Source of the DNA: DASYXZ01 sp035946625
GTDB taxonomy: Bacteria > Acidobacteriota > Terriglobia > UBA7540
NCBI GenBank assembly: GCA_035946625.1
Contig: DASYZE010000072.1
Coordinates: 1 to 64,000 of the forward strand
Reading direction: 5' to 3'
DNA: 64,000 bases
Shown here: positions 44,421-54,531 of the stretch, piece by piece
Layout: each line of letters opens with the position of its first letter
How positions within the stretch are numbered: position 1 is the first letter of the stretch
The notes under the pieces: model-generated
Database searches by the model: none
What the model was told of the DNA's origin: nothing
Seen by the model: only the letters and a program-made list of their open reading frames with translations
Program-made: the position numbers and the translations under genes

Positions 44421-46343
44421 TTAGAGAATGATCCGTTCGTCGCCTTGCCGGCGGGTGACGCGCTCGCGGTCAAGATATTCGAGCAGGGGGATGGCGTATT
44501 TGCGGCTGAGGCCGGTGATTTCCTTGAAGACGCCCACGTTCAGCCGGTCGCTCTGCGCCTTGCGCTGCGCGAGCATCTGGCGAAGTTTAGATAATGCGGC
44601 CTGATGAAAAATCAAGTCGTCGGTAATTTTCAACAGCACTTTTTCCTTCAGGAGAATCTGCAAAAGTTTTTCCGCTCGCGGGCGATCGATCTTGAGCCCC
44701 TGGATTACCTCGCGGGCACTGGGCACGGCCAAGCCGGCCTTCTCAAACGCACTGCTGATCGCGGCCTGGGCGGCGGCCTCCTCGGCGCTCAATTGAATCT
44801 CACGGCCCGCTAATTGAACCAATTCCCCCTGAACCCTCAATTTGCCCTGAGCACTTAGTGACGCGAGAAGCGAATTGAAAAGTGCAGTTGAAATCACCGC
44901 CGATTCCTCACGTGAATTTCCGCCACCAGAAATCCTGCCCCGCAAATCTTCTTTGGACAATCCCGGCGCCAAGGGCTGTGCGGAGTGAAACGCCCCGAGT
45001 TCCTGAACCACCTTTTGCGCCAGACGATCAAAGAATTTGGCGGGGACCACCAGGCCCGGCGGCGCTGCGAGAATCTTCAAACGTTGCTCCGCTTCCAAAT
45101 GTTTTGCAATTTTTGAAACCTCCGCCAGCGGCCAGCCCGTTCGTGCCACGAGCGTGAGTGCGGGAACTTCTCCGTACTGTTGCGCCAGTAATTCGAGTCT
45201 TGACGCGGCCGAGCCTGCCTCCATAGTTTCGAGGAAAGCGAGCACACCGGTCGGATCGCCTTTGTGCCTGGGTGGCAAATTGTCCACCACCACGCCGCCG
45301 CCGAGTGTAATCAGCGCAGAAAACTGTCGAATGATAAAGCGATCGCCGGGAAGGAAAAGCCCGCCTTCCGCCAGGCGCAACTGTGCGTAGGCGCGCTCCC
45401 CGGGGCGCAACTCACGCGCGCCGAACAACGCAACTTCGGCGATGGTTTCGGCTGTCCAGCAGTGGAAATGCACCCGGGCGTGGTTCTTCAACGGGCGGGC
45501 AGCGGGGAGCAAGGTGAGCGCGCAATCCAAAAGGTCCGTGGTCTTGAACAGCCCGGGTTCTGCCAGAACCATTCCGCGCGCGAGGTCGCGGGCCTCTAGC
45601 CCCACCAGGTTCAACGCCGTGCGCTGTCCCGCCCATGCCTCCGCCGCCGGCAGGTTGTGGACTTCGATGCCGCGGACGCGGGCGCGGCGTCCCAGCGGAA
45701 AAACCTCAACCTCCGCTTCCTTTGCTATTTTTCCCGCGATCAGCGTGCCCGTGACCACTGCTCCAAAACCTTTCATCACGAAGGCTCGGTCAATGGGCAG
45801 GCGAATGGGGCGGTCGATGGATTTAGGTGCCGCCTTCGAGCTGCCCAAGCGCAGTTCGGATTTAAGGTGGTCAAGGCCGTCGGCGGTGCGCGCGCTCACC
45901 GGGACCATGGGGGCGCCTTCCAGGAACGAGCCGCGCACCATGTCCTGAATTTCGAGGGCGACGAGATCCAGAACATCCTTCTCCACCAGGTCGGATTTGG
46001 TGATGGCCACCAGGCCGGCGCGAATACCGAGCAATTTACAAATATCAAAGTGCTCGCGAGTTTGAGGCTTGATCGATTCATCGGCCGCCACCACCAGAAG
46101 GACCAGGTCGATTCCGCCCACTCCGGCCAGCATGTTCTTGATAAACCGCTCGTGCCCGGGAACGTCTACAAAAGCGACGCGCAGATCTTCCCCCAGGTCG
46201 AGATGGGCAAACCCAAGATCGATGGTGATGCCGCGCCGCTTCTCCTCTTCCAGGCGGTCCGGGTTGGTGCCGGTCAGCGCCTGCACCAGTGCGGATTTCC
46301 CGTGGTCAATATGCCCCGCTGTCCCTACCACGATGTATCGCAT
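44421..46343 (-). CDS. selB: Selenocysteine-specific elongation factor SelB
   Basis: A 640-residue protein starting at the ATG at 46343. The G1 motif is GTAGHIDHGKS, RRGITIDLGFAH the G2 region, DVPGHERFIKNMLAG the G3, and ITKSD the G4. The EF-Tu-like domains II/III are followed by SelB-type winged-helix repeats ending in LSRKYAIPLLEYLDRERVTR. It delivers Sec-tRNA to UGA codons with a SECIS. No selA, selD, tRNA-Sec or selenoprotein is in the window. Confidence 0.95.
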   Translation of the reverse strand: MRYIVVGTAGHIDHGKSALVQALTGTNPDRLEEEKRRGITIDLGFAHLDLGEDLRVAFVDVPGHERFIKNMLAGVGGIDLVLLVVAADESIKPQTREHFDICKLLGIRAGLVAITKSDLVEKDVLDLVALEIQDMVRGSFLEGAPMVPVSARTADGLDHLKSELRLGSSKAAPKSIDRPIRLPIDRAFVMKGFGAVVTGTLIAGKIAKEAEVEVFPLGRRARVRGIEVHNLPAAEAWAGQRTALNLVGLEARDLARGMVLAEPGLFKTTDLLDCALTLLPAARPLKNHARVHFHCWTAETIAEVALFGARELRPGERAYAQLRLAEGGLFLPGDRFIIRQFSALITLGGGVVVDNLPPRHKGDPTGVLAFLETMEAGSAASRLELLAQQYGEVPALTLVARTGWPLAEVSKIAKHLEAEQRLKILAAPPGLVVPAKFFDRLAQKVVQELGAFHSAQPLAPGLSKEDLRGRISGGGNSREESAVISTALFNSLLASLSAQGKLRVQGELVQLAGREIQLSAEEAAAQAAISSAFEKAGLAVPSAREVIQGLKIDRPRAEKLLQILLKEKVLLKITDDLIFHQAALSKLRQMLAQRKAQSDRLNVGVFKEITGLSRKYAIPLLEYLDRERVTRRQGDERIIL

Positions 46344-46476
46344 CGGTCTGCCCAAAATCCTCTTAACCGGGTCACAATGACCTTTTCACTTCAGGAAAAT
46401 CGCGGTTTTTTTGTTGGTAAAGATATTTCTGAACGCCCGCAGGGCCAATCGGGGCGCATATCATTCATGCGCTCCC

Positions 46477-47550
46477 TTACTTCTCCGGCGGGGATGCCAG
46501 CGTCGAAGGGGGCGGCGTTTTTTCCACTTCGTTGCCCAGCCACACGCTGGCTATAACCCAATCTCCAAATTCCTTTTTCAAAACCATATCGTAATAGGCC
46601 AACGCCATCGGGTCTTGAAACAGCACGTGGGCGAGGGCGCGGGTTTTGTCCGGAGAAAACGTGAGCTTTTGAACCTCCACCGAGGCATCGGGCTTGGGCT
46701 GGGGCGGCGGCTTTAGCCGTACCCTGCCGGTAGCGGCGCCTTTGACCGCAGGCTTGGCCGGCGATTTCCGCGCCGCCGGAATCTTCGCCGCAGTGGTGGC
46801 CGGTTCAACGGGCGCGGGGGGCGGCTCAAGGGCGGGACTGAAATAAGTTCGTACCGCCGCCTCCACCGAGTCGCCCGCCGTCTTGCCCTCAGGGGTGGCC
46901 AGGTATTTCGCCCGAGCTTCGATAACGTCAATGGCATTTTCCACATCGTCGCGAATGACCACATCTTTGATCCTGCCTTCGGCTTCCCGGAGCGGAGGAA
47001 GGAGGCTCACGTCCGACCGAACCGTAAGCGCGATGATGGCGGCTTCAGTAACAGTTCGGTCCGGCTCAGCGTCCGAGTGGGTCACGGCGTCGGTCAAGAA
47101 CTGCGTGGCCTGAGGCGTTTGATATTCGCCCAGCGCTCCATAAAAAAATCGGCGCAGGTCGAGATCGCGGGGATCGGCCACCAGTTTCAAAAGTATTTTG
47201 AACGACTCGGGGCCGCCGATAAACGCCAGCGACTGGGCGGCGAACTCCGCCGTGCGATCGTCTTTCAGTGCTGCTTCCAGTTGGGGGATGATGGGGGGGC
47301 CGGCAGCAAAAGTCGCGTCCAGCAAGGCGTCACGGGCGTCCGGGCTGGGCGAAGTCAGGATCGCGTCCAACAACTCCGGCGCCCAATCGCCGCGGACACC
47401 GGGCTCTCCCTGATCCTCAGCGGGCGCCGCCGGGGGAGGCGGTCCCGGTTGCCGGGTTTGCGCGTAAACCGGCGGCGCGGCCAGGCAAAAAGCGCAGGTC
47501 AGCAACCATCGCCATAACACCACGCTTCCTTTTTTCTGAGATTCCGTCAT
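46477..47550 (-). CDS. Secreted HEAT-repeat-like protein
   Basis: A 357-residue protein starting at the ATG at 47550. The signal peptide VVLWRWLLTCAFCLAAPPVY, then AQ is followed by a Pro-rich segment. Helical repeats resembling HEAT/PBS units follow (DARDALLDATFAAGPPIIPQ, AAQSLAFIGGPESFKILLKL). A Pro/Lys/Ala linker (about 255-295) leads to a C-terminal domain (SPDKTRALAHVLFQDPMALA). Probably periplasmic; the function is unknown. Confidence 0.75.
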   Translation of the reverse strand: MTESQKKGSVVLWRWLLTCAFCLAAPPVYAQTRQPGPPPPAAPAEDQGEPGVRGDWAPELLDAILTSPSPDARDALLDATFAAGPPIIPQLEAALKDDRTAEFAAQSLAFIGGPESFKILLKLVADPRDLDLRRFFYGALGEYQTPQATQFLTDAVTHSDAEPDRTVTEAAIIALTVRSDVSLLPPLREAEGRIKDVVIRDDVENAIDVIEARAKYLATPEGKTAGDSVEAAVRTYFSPALEPPPAPVEPATTAAKIPAARKSPAKPAVKGAATGRVRLKPPPQPKPDASVEVQKLTFSPDKTRALAHVLFQDPMALAYYDMVLKKEFGDWVIASVWLGNEVEKTPPPSTLASPPEK

Positions 47551-47636
47551 GCAACCTACCTTAAGATGCCCTGCGGCGGGCAGGGGTTGGAGATGAGCGT
47601 TTTTGAATAGCGCCCATCTTCCACACGAAACTGCAT

Positions 47637-48359
47637 TCACCTCTCCCGACCGTTCAGCAGCGGAACCAACTCACGAAGGTTGCGCACGGTGAAATCCGGC
47701 CGCGCCGCCTCCAGGGTATGGGATCCAATCCCGTAAGTTACGCCGCAAGACAACACGCCCGCGTTGCGGGCGGTGAAAACGTCCGTATCCGAATCGCCCA
47801 CGATCATCGTCTGCGCCGCGGACACGCCGGTGTCCTCCATCAATTTCACCACTCCCATAGGGTCGGGTTTTTTCCGCTCGAAACTGTCGCCCCCGTAAAT
47901 GAAAGAGAAATGTGCGGCCAGGCCCAATCCCGCCATCATATCGCGGCTGAAGCGGACCGGCTTATTGGTGAGTACCGCCATTTTCCAGCCCTTGAGCCCT
48001 TCGAGCGTTTCGCGGACGCCGGCGTAAGGCACCGTGTGGTCGAGCATGTGAAGCCGGTAGTAGGCAAGAAAAATGCCAACCGCTTTTTGAATGTCATCAG
48101 CGGAGGCCGCATTGCCGAGCGCGCGCTCCATCAGCGTGACCACGCCGCGGCCCACAAAAGAAGAAACGGTTTTACGCGGGAGGGCCTCCAGGCCCATCTG
48201 CGTTCGCACCGCATTCACACTCAGGGTAAGGTCCGTTTCACTGTCCACCAACGTGCCGTCCAAATCAAAAATCAGGAGTTGGATATTTCTCAAAATTTCC
48301 CTGGTGACGGCCGTCAATTTACGCTCGCGCAACGAGATCCCACCCTTAATTGAAGCCAC
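47637..48359 (-). CDS. gph: Phosphoglycolate phosphatase-like HAD hydrolase
   Basis: A 240-residue protein. Motif I is LLIFDLDGTLVDSETD, motif II VLTNK, and motif III/IV ERKKPDPMG and MIVGDSDTDVFTARNAG, as in Gph/PGP-type HAD phosphatases. The start is uncertain: a downstream GTG/ATG could remove about 20 residues. It is adjacent to the HEAT-like gene on the same strand. Confidence 0.88.
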   Translation of the reverse strand: MASIKGGISLRERKLTAVTREILRNIQLLIFDLDGTLVDSETDLTLSVNAVRTQMGLEALPRKTVSSFVGRGVVTLMERALGNAASADDIQKAVGIFLAYYRLHMLDHTVPYAGVRETLEGLKGWKMAVLTNKPVRFSRDMMAGLGLAAHFSFIYGGDSFERKKPDPMGVVKLMEDTGVSAAQTMIVGDSDTDVFTARNAGVLSCGVTYGIGSHTLEAARPDFTVRNLRELVPLLNGRER

Positions 48360-48627
48360 CCGGCCGGATTTCCTTTTCTTTCACCCATGTTGAATGAATC
48401 CATTTTAGCCGCAAACCAGCGCCTTGGCTACGCAAGGGTTCTGGTGATACGGGCGCTCCCGGATGCAGTCATTCCCACGAAAGCGGGAATGACCTGTGTT
48501 CCGAAAGGGATCTGATTCCAAACGACACCGCCGCTCGAAGGTTATAATTCTCGACGTGTTTTCATGCCTGTGGTAATTTGGACAATCAACAAAATCCACC
48601 CGGCATTTTGGGTGCCACAAAAAATCA

Positions 48628-49965
48628 ATGGCTGAGATACTTCCTTTTCGAGCGCTGCACTATAATCCGCACAAAATCGCGAAGCTAGGCGATGTGGTTA
48701 CGCAACCCTACGACAAGATTTCGGCTGAAATGCAGGCCCGGTACTACAGCCTGAGCCCATACAACGCCGCGCGCATCATCCGTGGGCTGGAGAATCCCGG
48801 CGATTCTCCGCAGGGAAACGTCTATACCCGCGCCGCCAGCTTTCTTCGTGATTGGATACAACAACAAGTCCTGACGGCGGAACCCGAACCCGCGATCTAC
48901 CCCTACTATCAAGAGTACTGGGTGCCAGGCCAGCCCCAGCAGAAAAAACAGCGCCGGGGGTTTATCGCCCTTTGCAAGCTGGAGGACTACAGCGCCCGGG
49001 TGATTCACCGTCACGAGGAAACGCTTTCCGGGCCCAAAGCAGATCGGCTGGAGCTGTTGAAAGCGACCCACGCCCACCTCGGCCAGATTTTTATGCTTTA
49101 CAGCGACCCTAAGGGGGAAATCGAAGCCACACTCGACGCGAAGACGAAGGATCAACCCTGGGAGAGCGTGGTGGACGAATACTCAACCGCCCACTCCGTG
49201 TGGAAAGTTACGGAGCCCACCATCGTGACTGGAGTCGTTGCAGCCATGCGGCCCAAAAAACTTGTGATCGCGGACGGTCATCATCGCTATGAAACTGCTC
49301 TGGCCTTCCGCAATGCCTGCCGCTCGCAGGGGCAAAAAGCATTGGGCGCTGAATACGTGATGGTCACCTGCGTGCGGCAGGAAGCAGACGGGCTGGTGGT
49401 TCTGCCCACCCATCGCTTGCTGCACGGCCTGCCTGCTTTCCGATGGGGAAGATTTGTGGGCGACGCTCAGGAATTTTTCGACTGGCAGGAGTTGCACCCG
49501 GACGAGCAGGCGGAAAAATCTGACACAGGCCTGGCGCAGAGATTACAACTTGCCGGTCGGGAAGCCCCGGCCATTGGAGTTTTCGCAGGGAGCGAGGCGC
49601 AGGGCATTCTCACCCTTCGAAAGGACATCCGCGTTTCCCAGTTGATGCCCGACCTTGCCCCCAGCCTTGCCCGGCTGGATGTAGTGATCCTCCACCGGAT
49701 TCTCCTGGAGCGAGTGCTCGGCATTGATCCGCAAGCCGTGCGCGAGGAAAAAAACCTGCACTATGTGAGGGAGATTAAAGCCGCCCTGAACTGGGTCGAA
49801 AGCGGCCAGGCTCAATTATGTTTCCTGATGAATCCCGCGCCCATCCCGGCGGTTTGGGAAAACGCGCTGGCCGGGCAGGTTCTTCCCCAGAAATCCACCG
49901 ACTTCTATCCCAAACTCCTCTCGGGCCTCACCCTCTTCTGGCTGGACAATCCGGCCGGAATATAG
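48628..49965 (+). CDS. DUF1015 family protein
   Basis: A 445-residue protein. PFRALHYNPHKIAKLGDVVT and QPYDKISAEMQARYYSLSPYN are the hallmark start. VIADGHHRYETALAFRN is the central motif. The family (ParB/sulfiredoxin-like fold) includes free-serine kinases such as archaeal SerK homologues, so a phosphotransferase role on a small metabolite is possible. The gene stands alone. Confidence 0.9.
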   Translation: MAEILPFRALHYNPHKIAKLGDVVTQPYDKISAEMQARYYSLSPYNAARIIRGLENPGDSPQGNVYTRAASFLRDWIQQQVLTAEPEPAIYPYYQEYWVPGQPQQKKQRRGFIALCKLEDYSARVIHRHEETLSGPKADRLELLKATHAHLGQIFMLYSDPKGEIEATLDAKTKDQPWESVVDEYSTAHSVWKVTEPTIVTGVVAAMRPKKLVIADGHHRYETALAFRNACRSQGQKALGAEYVMVTCVRQEADGLVVLPTHRLLHGLPAFRWGRFVGDAQEFFDWQELHPDEQAEKSDTGLAQRLQLAGREAPAIGVFAGSEAQGILTLRKDIRVSQLMPDLAPSLARLDVVILHRILLERVLGIDPQAVREEKNLHYVREIKAALNWVESGQAQLCFLMNPAPIPAVWENALAGQVLPQKSTDFYPKLLSGLTLFWLDNPAGI

Positions 49966-49987
49966 GCTGGTGCCGTGCGCCCGGGCG

Positions 49988-50341
49988 TCAGTGTATGGGC
50001 ACGAAGGATTGCAGCGCTTCGTCCACCGTGTTGTAAACGTCGAAAATGGTCACCAATTTGGTGATGTGCAATTGTTCGTGGAATTTCTTGGTCAGGTTGG
50101 CCAGCTTCATGATGGCTCCTACGTTGTAGGCGGAGGTATAGCCCCCCACCAGGGTGCCCAGGCCGGCGCTGTCTATGTAGCCTACATTGGCGAGATCCAG
50201 CACCAGCCGGGACTTGCCCTGGGCCAGGAGCTCCTTCAACTTCGTCCGGAGTTGCTGGCTCTCGTCGCCCAGCGTGATGCGCCCCGAGATTTCGAGGATG
50301 GTGATCCCGCCTGAATCCTTTTCCACAATTCCCAATGCCAT
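49988..50341 (-). CDS. STAS-domain anti-sigma factor antagonist
   Basis: A 117-residue protein starting at the ATG at 50341 with AGGAGAG upstream. ILEISGRITLGDESQQLRTK and VLDLANVGYIDSAGLGTLVG carry the conserved Ser phosphorylation site (DSAGLG). This is an RsbV/SpoIIAA-type antagonist controlled by a kinase that is not in the window. Confidence 0.9.
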   Translation of the reverse strand: MALGIVEKDSGGITILEISGRITLGDESQQLRTKLKELLAQGKSRLVLDLANVGYIDSAGLGTLVGGYTSAYNVGAIMKLANLTKKFHEQLHITKLVTIFDVYNTVDEALQSFVPIH

Positions 50342-50369
50342 TTGAACTCTCCTTTCTGGTCGAAAGCCT

Positions 50370-50525
50370 TCATTCAAATTCGGAACAGGACAAAAAAAAC
50401 CCGCAACGCGGGCAGACCATTTTGCAGTGCCGGGACTCGAGCCTGTGCGAGCACACCGGACAAAAGTGAACGGGGAGCTCCACGGCCTGGCCTGCTTCGG
50501 ATTTTTCGCCTGTCTGTTCGGCCAT
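50370..50525 (-). CDS. Small zinc-ribbon protein, 51 aa
   Basis: AGGAGG precedes the ATG at 50525. The two pairs are CPVC (22-25) and CPRC (38-41), with another Cys near the end, so it probably binds one zinc. It is 11 bases downstream of the nickel permease gene and may be co-transcribed with it. Confidence 0.8.
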   Translation of the reverse strand: MAEQTGEKSEAGQAVELPVHFCPVCSHRLESRHCKMVCPRCGFFLSCSEFE

Positions 50526-50536
50526 GCGAGTTCCTC

Positions 50537-51271
50537 CTAATGAAAGTATGCCTGAAGGAAACCCACTTCCCAAGCCAGAAATAATCCGAACCCCAGGCTG
50601 AACAATCCGGTCCCCAGGCGAATCGCACGTTCCATCATCAGCCAGCGTCCCGCCGCCAAGGCCAGGGGCACGCTCATTAGAATGCTCATGGCCATCATGC
50701 CGCCGATGGTGCCCACTCCAAAAATCAAAATGGTCCCGAAGGCGAGGAGCATGGATGGGATCGCTCCCACCACCAGCAACAAAACCGCCGCTGTCCCCGC
50801 CAGTCCGTGCACTACGCCCACCACAAACGGACGCTTGCCTAATCGCAGGGTATGATGCTGATGTTCGTGGCCACCGCCGCCCAGGTGAACGTGAAGGTGG
50901 GAGTGCGTGGTCCCATCGTGGGCATGGGTATGAACGTGCAGCGCGCCCTTATTGGGGGTCGTAAGTAGAACTCGAAGGCCCAGCACCACCAACATGCAGC
51001 CCACCAGAAATTCCAGAAAGCTTGATGTATGTGGGGCCACGGTAAAACGGAAAATCAGCATGAGGGATCCAAACACCAGCAATGCCGCCGTGTGGCCCAT
51101 GCCCCAATAAGCTCCCACCAGCGATGACCGAAGCAGATTCCGCTCCTCGGTGACGAAGGTTGAGACGGCGGCCACGTGGTCGGCGTCGAGGGCGTGGCGC
51201 AACCCCAGCACAAATCCGAGGGTCAACGTCGCCCAGATGGGAAAACCGCCGGGAATGCCGATTTCAGTCAT
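50537..51271 (-). CDS. Nickel/cobalt permease-like (HoxN/UreH) membrane protein
   Basis: A 244-residue protein with about six helices. LGFVLGLRHALDADHVAAVS carries the Ni/Co transporter signature HALDADH. A His-rich loop (HVHTHAHDGTTHSHLHVHLG, then GGGHEHQHH) lies between helices 3 and 4 and should bind the metal. No urease or hydrogenase gene is nearby. Confidence 0.88.
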   Translation of the reverse strand: MTEIGIPGGFPIWATLTLGFVLGLRHALDADHVAAVSTFVTEERNLLRSSLVGAYWGMGHTAALLVFGSLMLIFRFTVAPHTSSFLEFLVGCMLVVLGLRVLLTTPNKGALHVHTHAHDGTTHSHLHVHLGGGGHEHQHHTLRLGKRPFVVGVVHGLAGTAAVLLLVVGAIPSMLLAFGTILIFGVGTIGGMMAMSILMSVPLALAAGRWLMMERAIRLGTGLFSLGFGLFLAWEVGFLQAYFH

Positions 51272-51286
51272 CTTTAATCCCTATCC

Positions 51287-52501
51287 TCAATTCGGCCGCT
51301 GGCGCAAGAAATCGGTGATGCTCTCATAGGCGCGGTTGAGAGTGGCCTCGTCGGGCAGAAAGACGGTGCGAAAATGCCGCGTGCCCGGTGCTTGTCCAAA
51401 GCCGCTGCCATGCACCACCAGGACCTGCTTTTCCAGGAGCAGGGCGCGAACAAACTCGTCATCTCTGCCTGCGATCTCCAATTGGGGAAAAGCGTAAAAG
51501 GCGCCACGCGGTTTAACGCAACTCAAACGCGGCGTGGTTTCACACCATTTCATGGTGAGGTCACGGCGTGCGCGCAACTTGCGCACGGTCACGGCCACAT
51601 GGTCCTGCGGACCCTCCAACGCGGCGCGCACCGCGTATTGTTCCGGACAATTGGCGGAAAGGCGCGCGCGCAACAATTTGTGGATGCCTTCCACGTAAGG
51701 CTGCACGGCCGCCGCGTCCCCGCTGACCACCGCCCATCCGATCCGCCATCCAGGGGCGAGATATCCTTTGGAGAGCCCGCCGAAGGTGACCACGGGCACG
51801 TCCGGCGCGAGAGCTGCGATGGAGAGGTGAGGGTCATCGTCCAAAATCAGTTTGTCATAAATCTCATCGGCAAAAATCATTAGTTGATGTCGGCGCGCCA
51901 ACTCGGCAATGGCTTCAAGCGTAGGCCGCGAGTAAACTCCGCCGGTGGGATTGTTGGGGTTGATCACCACCAGGGCGCGCGTGTCGGTAAATATCCTCTG
52001 CTCGAGATTTTCCAGATCTGGCTCCCAGGCCGCGCTCTCATCCAGCACGTAAGCGTTGGGCTGAATGCCCAGTTTGGCGAGGACGGCGGAATAGAGAGGG
52101 TATTCGGGGCAGGGCGTCAGAATATTTTCGCCGGGATTCAGCAGGGCGGTCAGGCAAATATCCACCGCTTCGCTCACGCCCTGCGTGATGAAGACATTTT
52201 GAATGTTGCGAATGCCTTTGCGCTCCGCCTCAGCGCGCACCGCGTCCAGGGCATCTTCAACCCCGCCCGAAGGAGCGTAGCCGTTCTTGCCATCGCGCAT
52301 GGCTTTGGCCACGACGTCTATGATGTGGGGCGGAGTTTCAAAATCAAACTTCAGCGGGTCGCCGATATTAAGGGGCAGGATCTTCTTGCCCTCGCGCGCG
52401 AGCTGCTCCGCCACCACGGCCAAGTCTCGAATGGCGTAGCGCACATGCTCCAGCCGAGCGGCAGCCAGAATTTCGCGGACATGAGTAAGATCACGTGTCA
52501 T
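51287..52501 (-). CDS. Class I/II PLP aminotransferase
   Basis: A 404-residue protein starting at the ATG at 52501. LPLNIGDPLKFDFETPPHI, VVINPNNPTGGVYSRPTLE, IFADEIYDKLILDD, and FGGLSKGYLAPGWRIGW with the PLP lysine in SKGY are the usual fold-type I motifs. It is similar to alanine/branched-chain type aminotransferases (AlaA-like). Its stop is 15 bases from the nickel permease start. Confidence 0.92.
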   Translation of the reverse strand: MTRDLTHVREILAAARLEHVRYAIRDLAVVAEQLAREGKKILPLNIGDPLKFDFETPPHIIDVVAKAMRDGKNGYAPSGGVEDALDAVRAEAERKGIRNIQNVFITQGVSEAVDICLTALLNPGENILTPCPEYPLYSAVLAKLGIQPNAYVLDESAAWEPDLENLEQRIFTDTRALVVINPNNPTGGVYSRPTLEAIAELARRHQLMIFADEIYDKLILDDDPHLSIAALAPDVPVVTFGGLSKGYLAPGWRIGWAVVSGDAAAVQPYVEGIHKLLRARLSANCPEQYAVRAALEGPQDHVAVTVRKLRARRDLTMKWCETTPRLSCVKPRGAFYAFPQLEIAGRDDEFVRALLLEKQVLVVHGSGFGQAPGTRHFRTVFLPDEATLNRAYESITDFLRQRPN

Positions 52502-52844
52502 CGGACTTATAGATTTGTAACAGAAAGCCACGATGCGGTCAATTCGGGCATGGAAGCGCGAGACTTGAAAATCGAAACCGCAAAATCGGCGCGAGGTTGG
52601 CCTTGCCAGTTTCGATTATCCATTTTCGAGTTTCGATCCCCCAGCAAAGGGGAAAATTGGAGCGGCCCTTGCGACCTCATTTGCAGATTTCGCTGATTAA
52701 CGCCGATTTGAAAAATCAAAGCCTCTGCGCAACCTGGGGAAGATTAAGGGCCTAAGAATAAGATTTCAACGAAGGTACACAGTGAAGGATAGGCGGGCAG
52801 GCGGAGACTCCGCGCCCGAGGACCGATTCCATTGAACCCAGCCG
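52502..52844. other. Intergenic
   Basis: No gene supported. It contains GAAAATCGAAAC (about 52565-52576) and, in inverted form, GTTTCGATTATCCATTTTC (about 52609-52627), a possible hairpin or a small repeat element. Confidence 0.35.
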
Positions 52845-54416
52845 CTATTGGTTTTTCTTTTTCTTAAACGCGCCCGCCAAGCCCTGGATGAGGCTGGCGG
52901 GAGTTTGTTGCTGATTGGTTGTGGCGCCGGGGGCCTGTTGGCCCCCAATCAAATTTTGCAAGCCGTTCAACTGGCCTTTGCCCAGGGACTTCAGCATGAA
53001 TTTAGGGAAGGATAGTGTGCCACCGATGCCGAAAGGGAATGTCATTTTGCCATTGGCGAGTGTCGCGCCCGACAAACCGGCGAGGAGAGTGCTGAGTTGG
53101 TTCGTGCCGGAGGCGAGATTGGCCACTCCGGTGTAGTCCAGGCTGCCGGGACCTGCCATGGTCATGCTACCTGCTCCCTGGGCATCCAGCCCGTTGCCGA
53201 CCACGTTTATTTTCCTGCTGGTAATTCTGCCATTGGCAATGTTCAAGTCAGCGGCGATGCTGGCGAACGCTCCGGGGTCGCCCTGGGCGGCTCCAAGGCT
53301 GCTCAACTTGGCCAGTTCCATCAAGTTCTTGCTCAACTGAAGTTTGGGCAGGTTGCCGTCCTTCACGCTCAGGTTCCCGGTTCCACGCATCCCGGCCAGG
53401 GGGTCGGAAGAACCTGTCACCTCACCATCCAGATCCATATTGCCCTGCATTTTGCCGGTCATATAGCCACGGGCGCTGGGAATCTCCTGGAGGAATTTCG
53501 CCACGTCCACTCCCGTGATTTGGCTTTTAACTTTGTAGTGTGGGTTGACGCCGGCAAAATTGAAATCGACGTTGCCCTTGGCGTGCCCATCGTAGAGATT
53601 CAATCCCAGGTCGTCGAAAAAGACTTCTTTGGGATAGAGCCGGACATTGGATTTCACCGAAGTGACCCGCAAAGTTTGGAAGCGGAGCGAATCGGCCTTC
53701 AGCGTTCCGTGGGCGGCCGGCTGGCCGCCGGCGGCATACACCACGAAAGCGCCCCACCACGGCGCGCGAGCCATTTGATTGCGCTGCGGGGGCGCGAAAG
53801 GATTGGAGAGCGAGGCCCCAAACGCGTTCAGGTCAACTTGCTCGAGCTGGCTGGAGAATCCGCTGGTCTCAAAGAAAGGGGTATCGGGCCTGCCGTTAGC
53901 AGCCAGTTTGCCGGCTGACAAATGTCCATTGGTCACGGTCACGCTATCAATCACACCCAGCGTGAAGGACGAGGAGGAGGCCGCCATCGCAACCTTCCTC
54001 ACCGGCTTGCCCGCCTCCGGAGATTCAAAGTTCCATTGGCCGCGGGACGATTGGAGCAAGCTGATTTCGGGCTCATCCAGCTTGAGCGACTTGATGACTA
54101 TTTGCCGGCTCAAAAGCGCCCACGCGTCCACCACCGCGTCGATGCGCTTGGCTTTCACAAATGGGCCTTGAGGGAATCCCGGAGGATTGCCGAGAGCGAA
54201 ATCATCCACGCGAATGGCGACAGTGGGGAACAGGGTGAGGGAGAGCCGCCCGATTTGCGCCGGCTTGCCCGTCTGGGCCTGGATGCGTGCCACCACTTCC
54301 GGACGGTACCGGTCCACGTTTACCAGCAGGGGGACAATAATCACCACGGCCAGCACAATGAGCGCCACAAAAATAAGAAGACCAACGAGGATTTTTTTTC
54401 CTTTGGACATAAGCAT
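52845..54416 (-). CDS. AsmA-family protein
   Basis: A 523-residue protein started at the ATG at 54416 (AAAGGAAG upstream). One N-terminal helix (ILVGLLIFVALIVLAVVIIV) is followed by the AsmA opening YRPEVVARIQAQTGKPAQIG, a long repetitive beta-rich region and the AsmA2-like GSMTMAGPGSLDYTGVANLA. Such proteins face the periplasm and are linked to outer-membrane lipid transport. The Gln/Thr-rich end and a basic KKKKNQ tail are unremarkable. Confidence 0.88.
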   Translation of the reverse strand: MLMSKGKKILVGLLIFVALIVLAVVIIVPLLVNVDRYRPEVVARIQAQTGKPAQIGRLSLTLFPTVAIRVDDFALGNPPGFPQGPFVKAKRIDAVVDAWALLSRQIVIKSLKLDEPEISLLQSSRGQWNFESPEAGKPVRKVAMAASSSSFTLGVIDSVTVTNGHLSAGKLAANGRPDTPFFETSGFSSQLEQVDLNAFGASLSNPFAPPQRNQMARAPWWGAFVVYAAGGQPAAHGTLKADSLRFQTLRVTSVKSNVRLYPKEVFFDDLGLNLYDGHAKGNVDFNFAGVNPHYKVKSQITGVDVAKFLQEIPSARGYMTGKMQGNMDLDGEVTGSSDPLAGMRGTGNLSVKDGNLPKLQLSKNLMELAKLSSLGAAQGDPGAFASIAADLNIANGRITSRKINVVGNGLDAQGAGSMTMAGPGSLDYTGVANLASGTNQLSTLLAGLSGATLANGKMTFPFGIGGTLSFPKFMLKSLGKGQLNGLQNLIGGQQAPGATTNQQQTPASLIQGLAGAFKKKKNQ

Positions 54417-54531
54417 GACTTCCTTTGGAATTCGGTGCCCGGCTGCGCCGCCCAGCAAAATTTCGCCTCCAACCGGGCGAATCGATCTCCTGCCAGGATT
54501 TTACACCACTCTGGGTCGGGTGAATCAAGGC

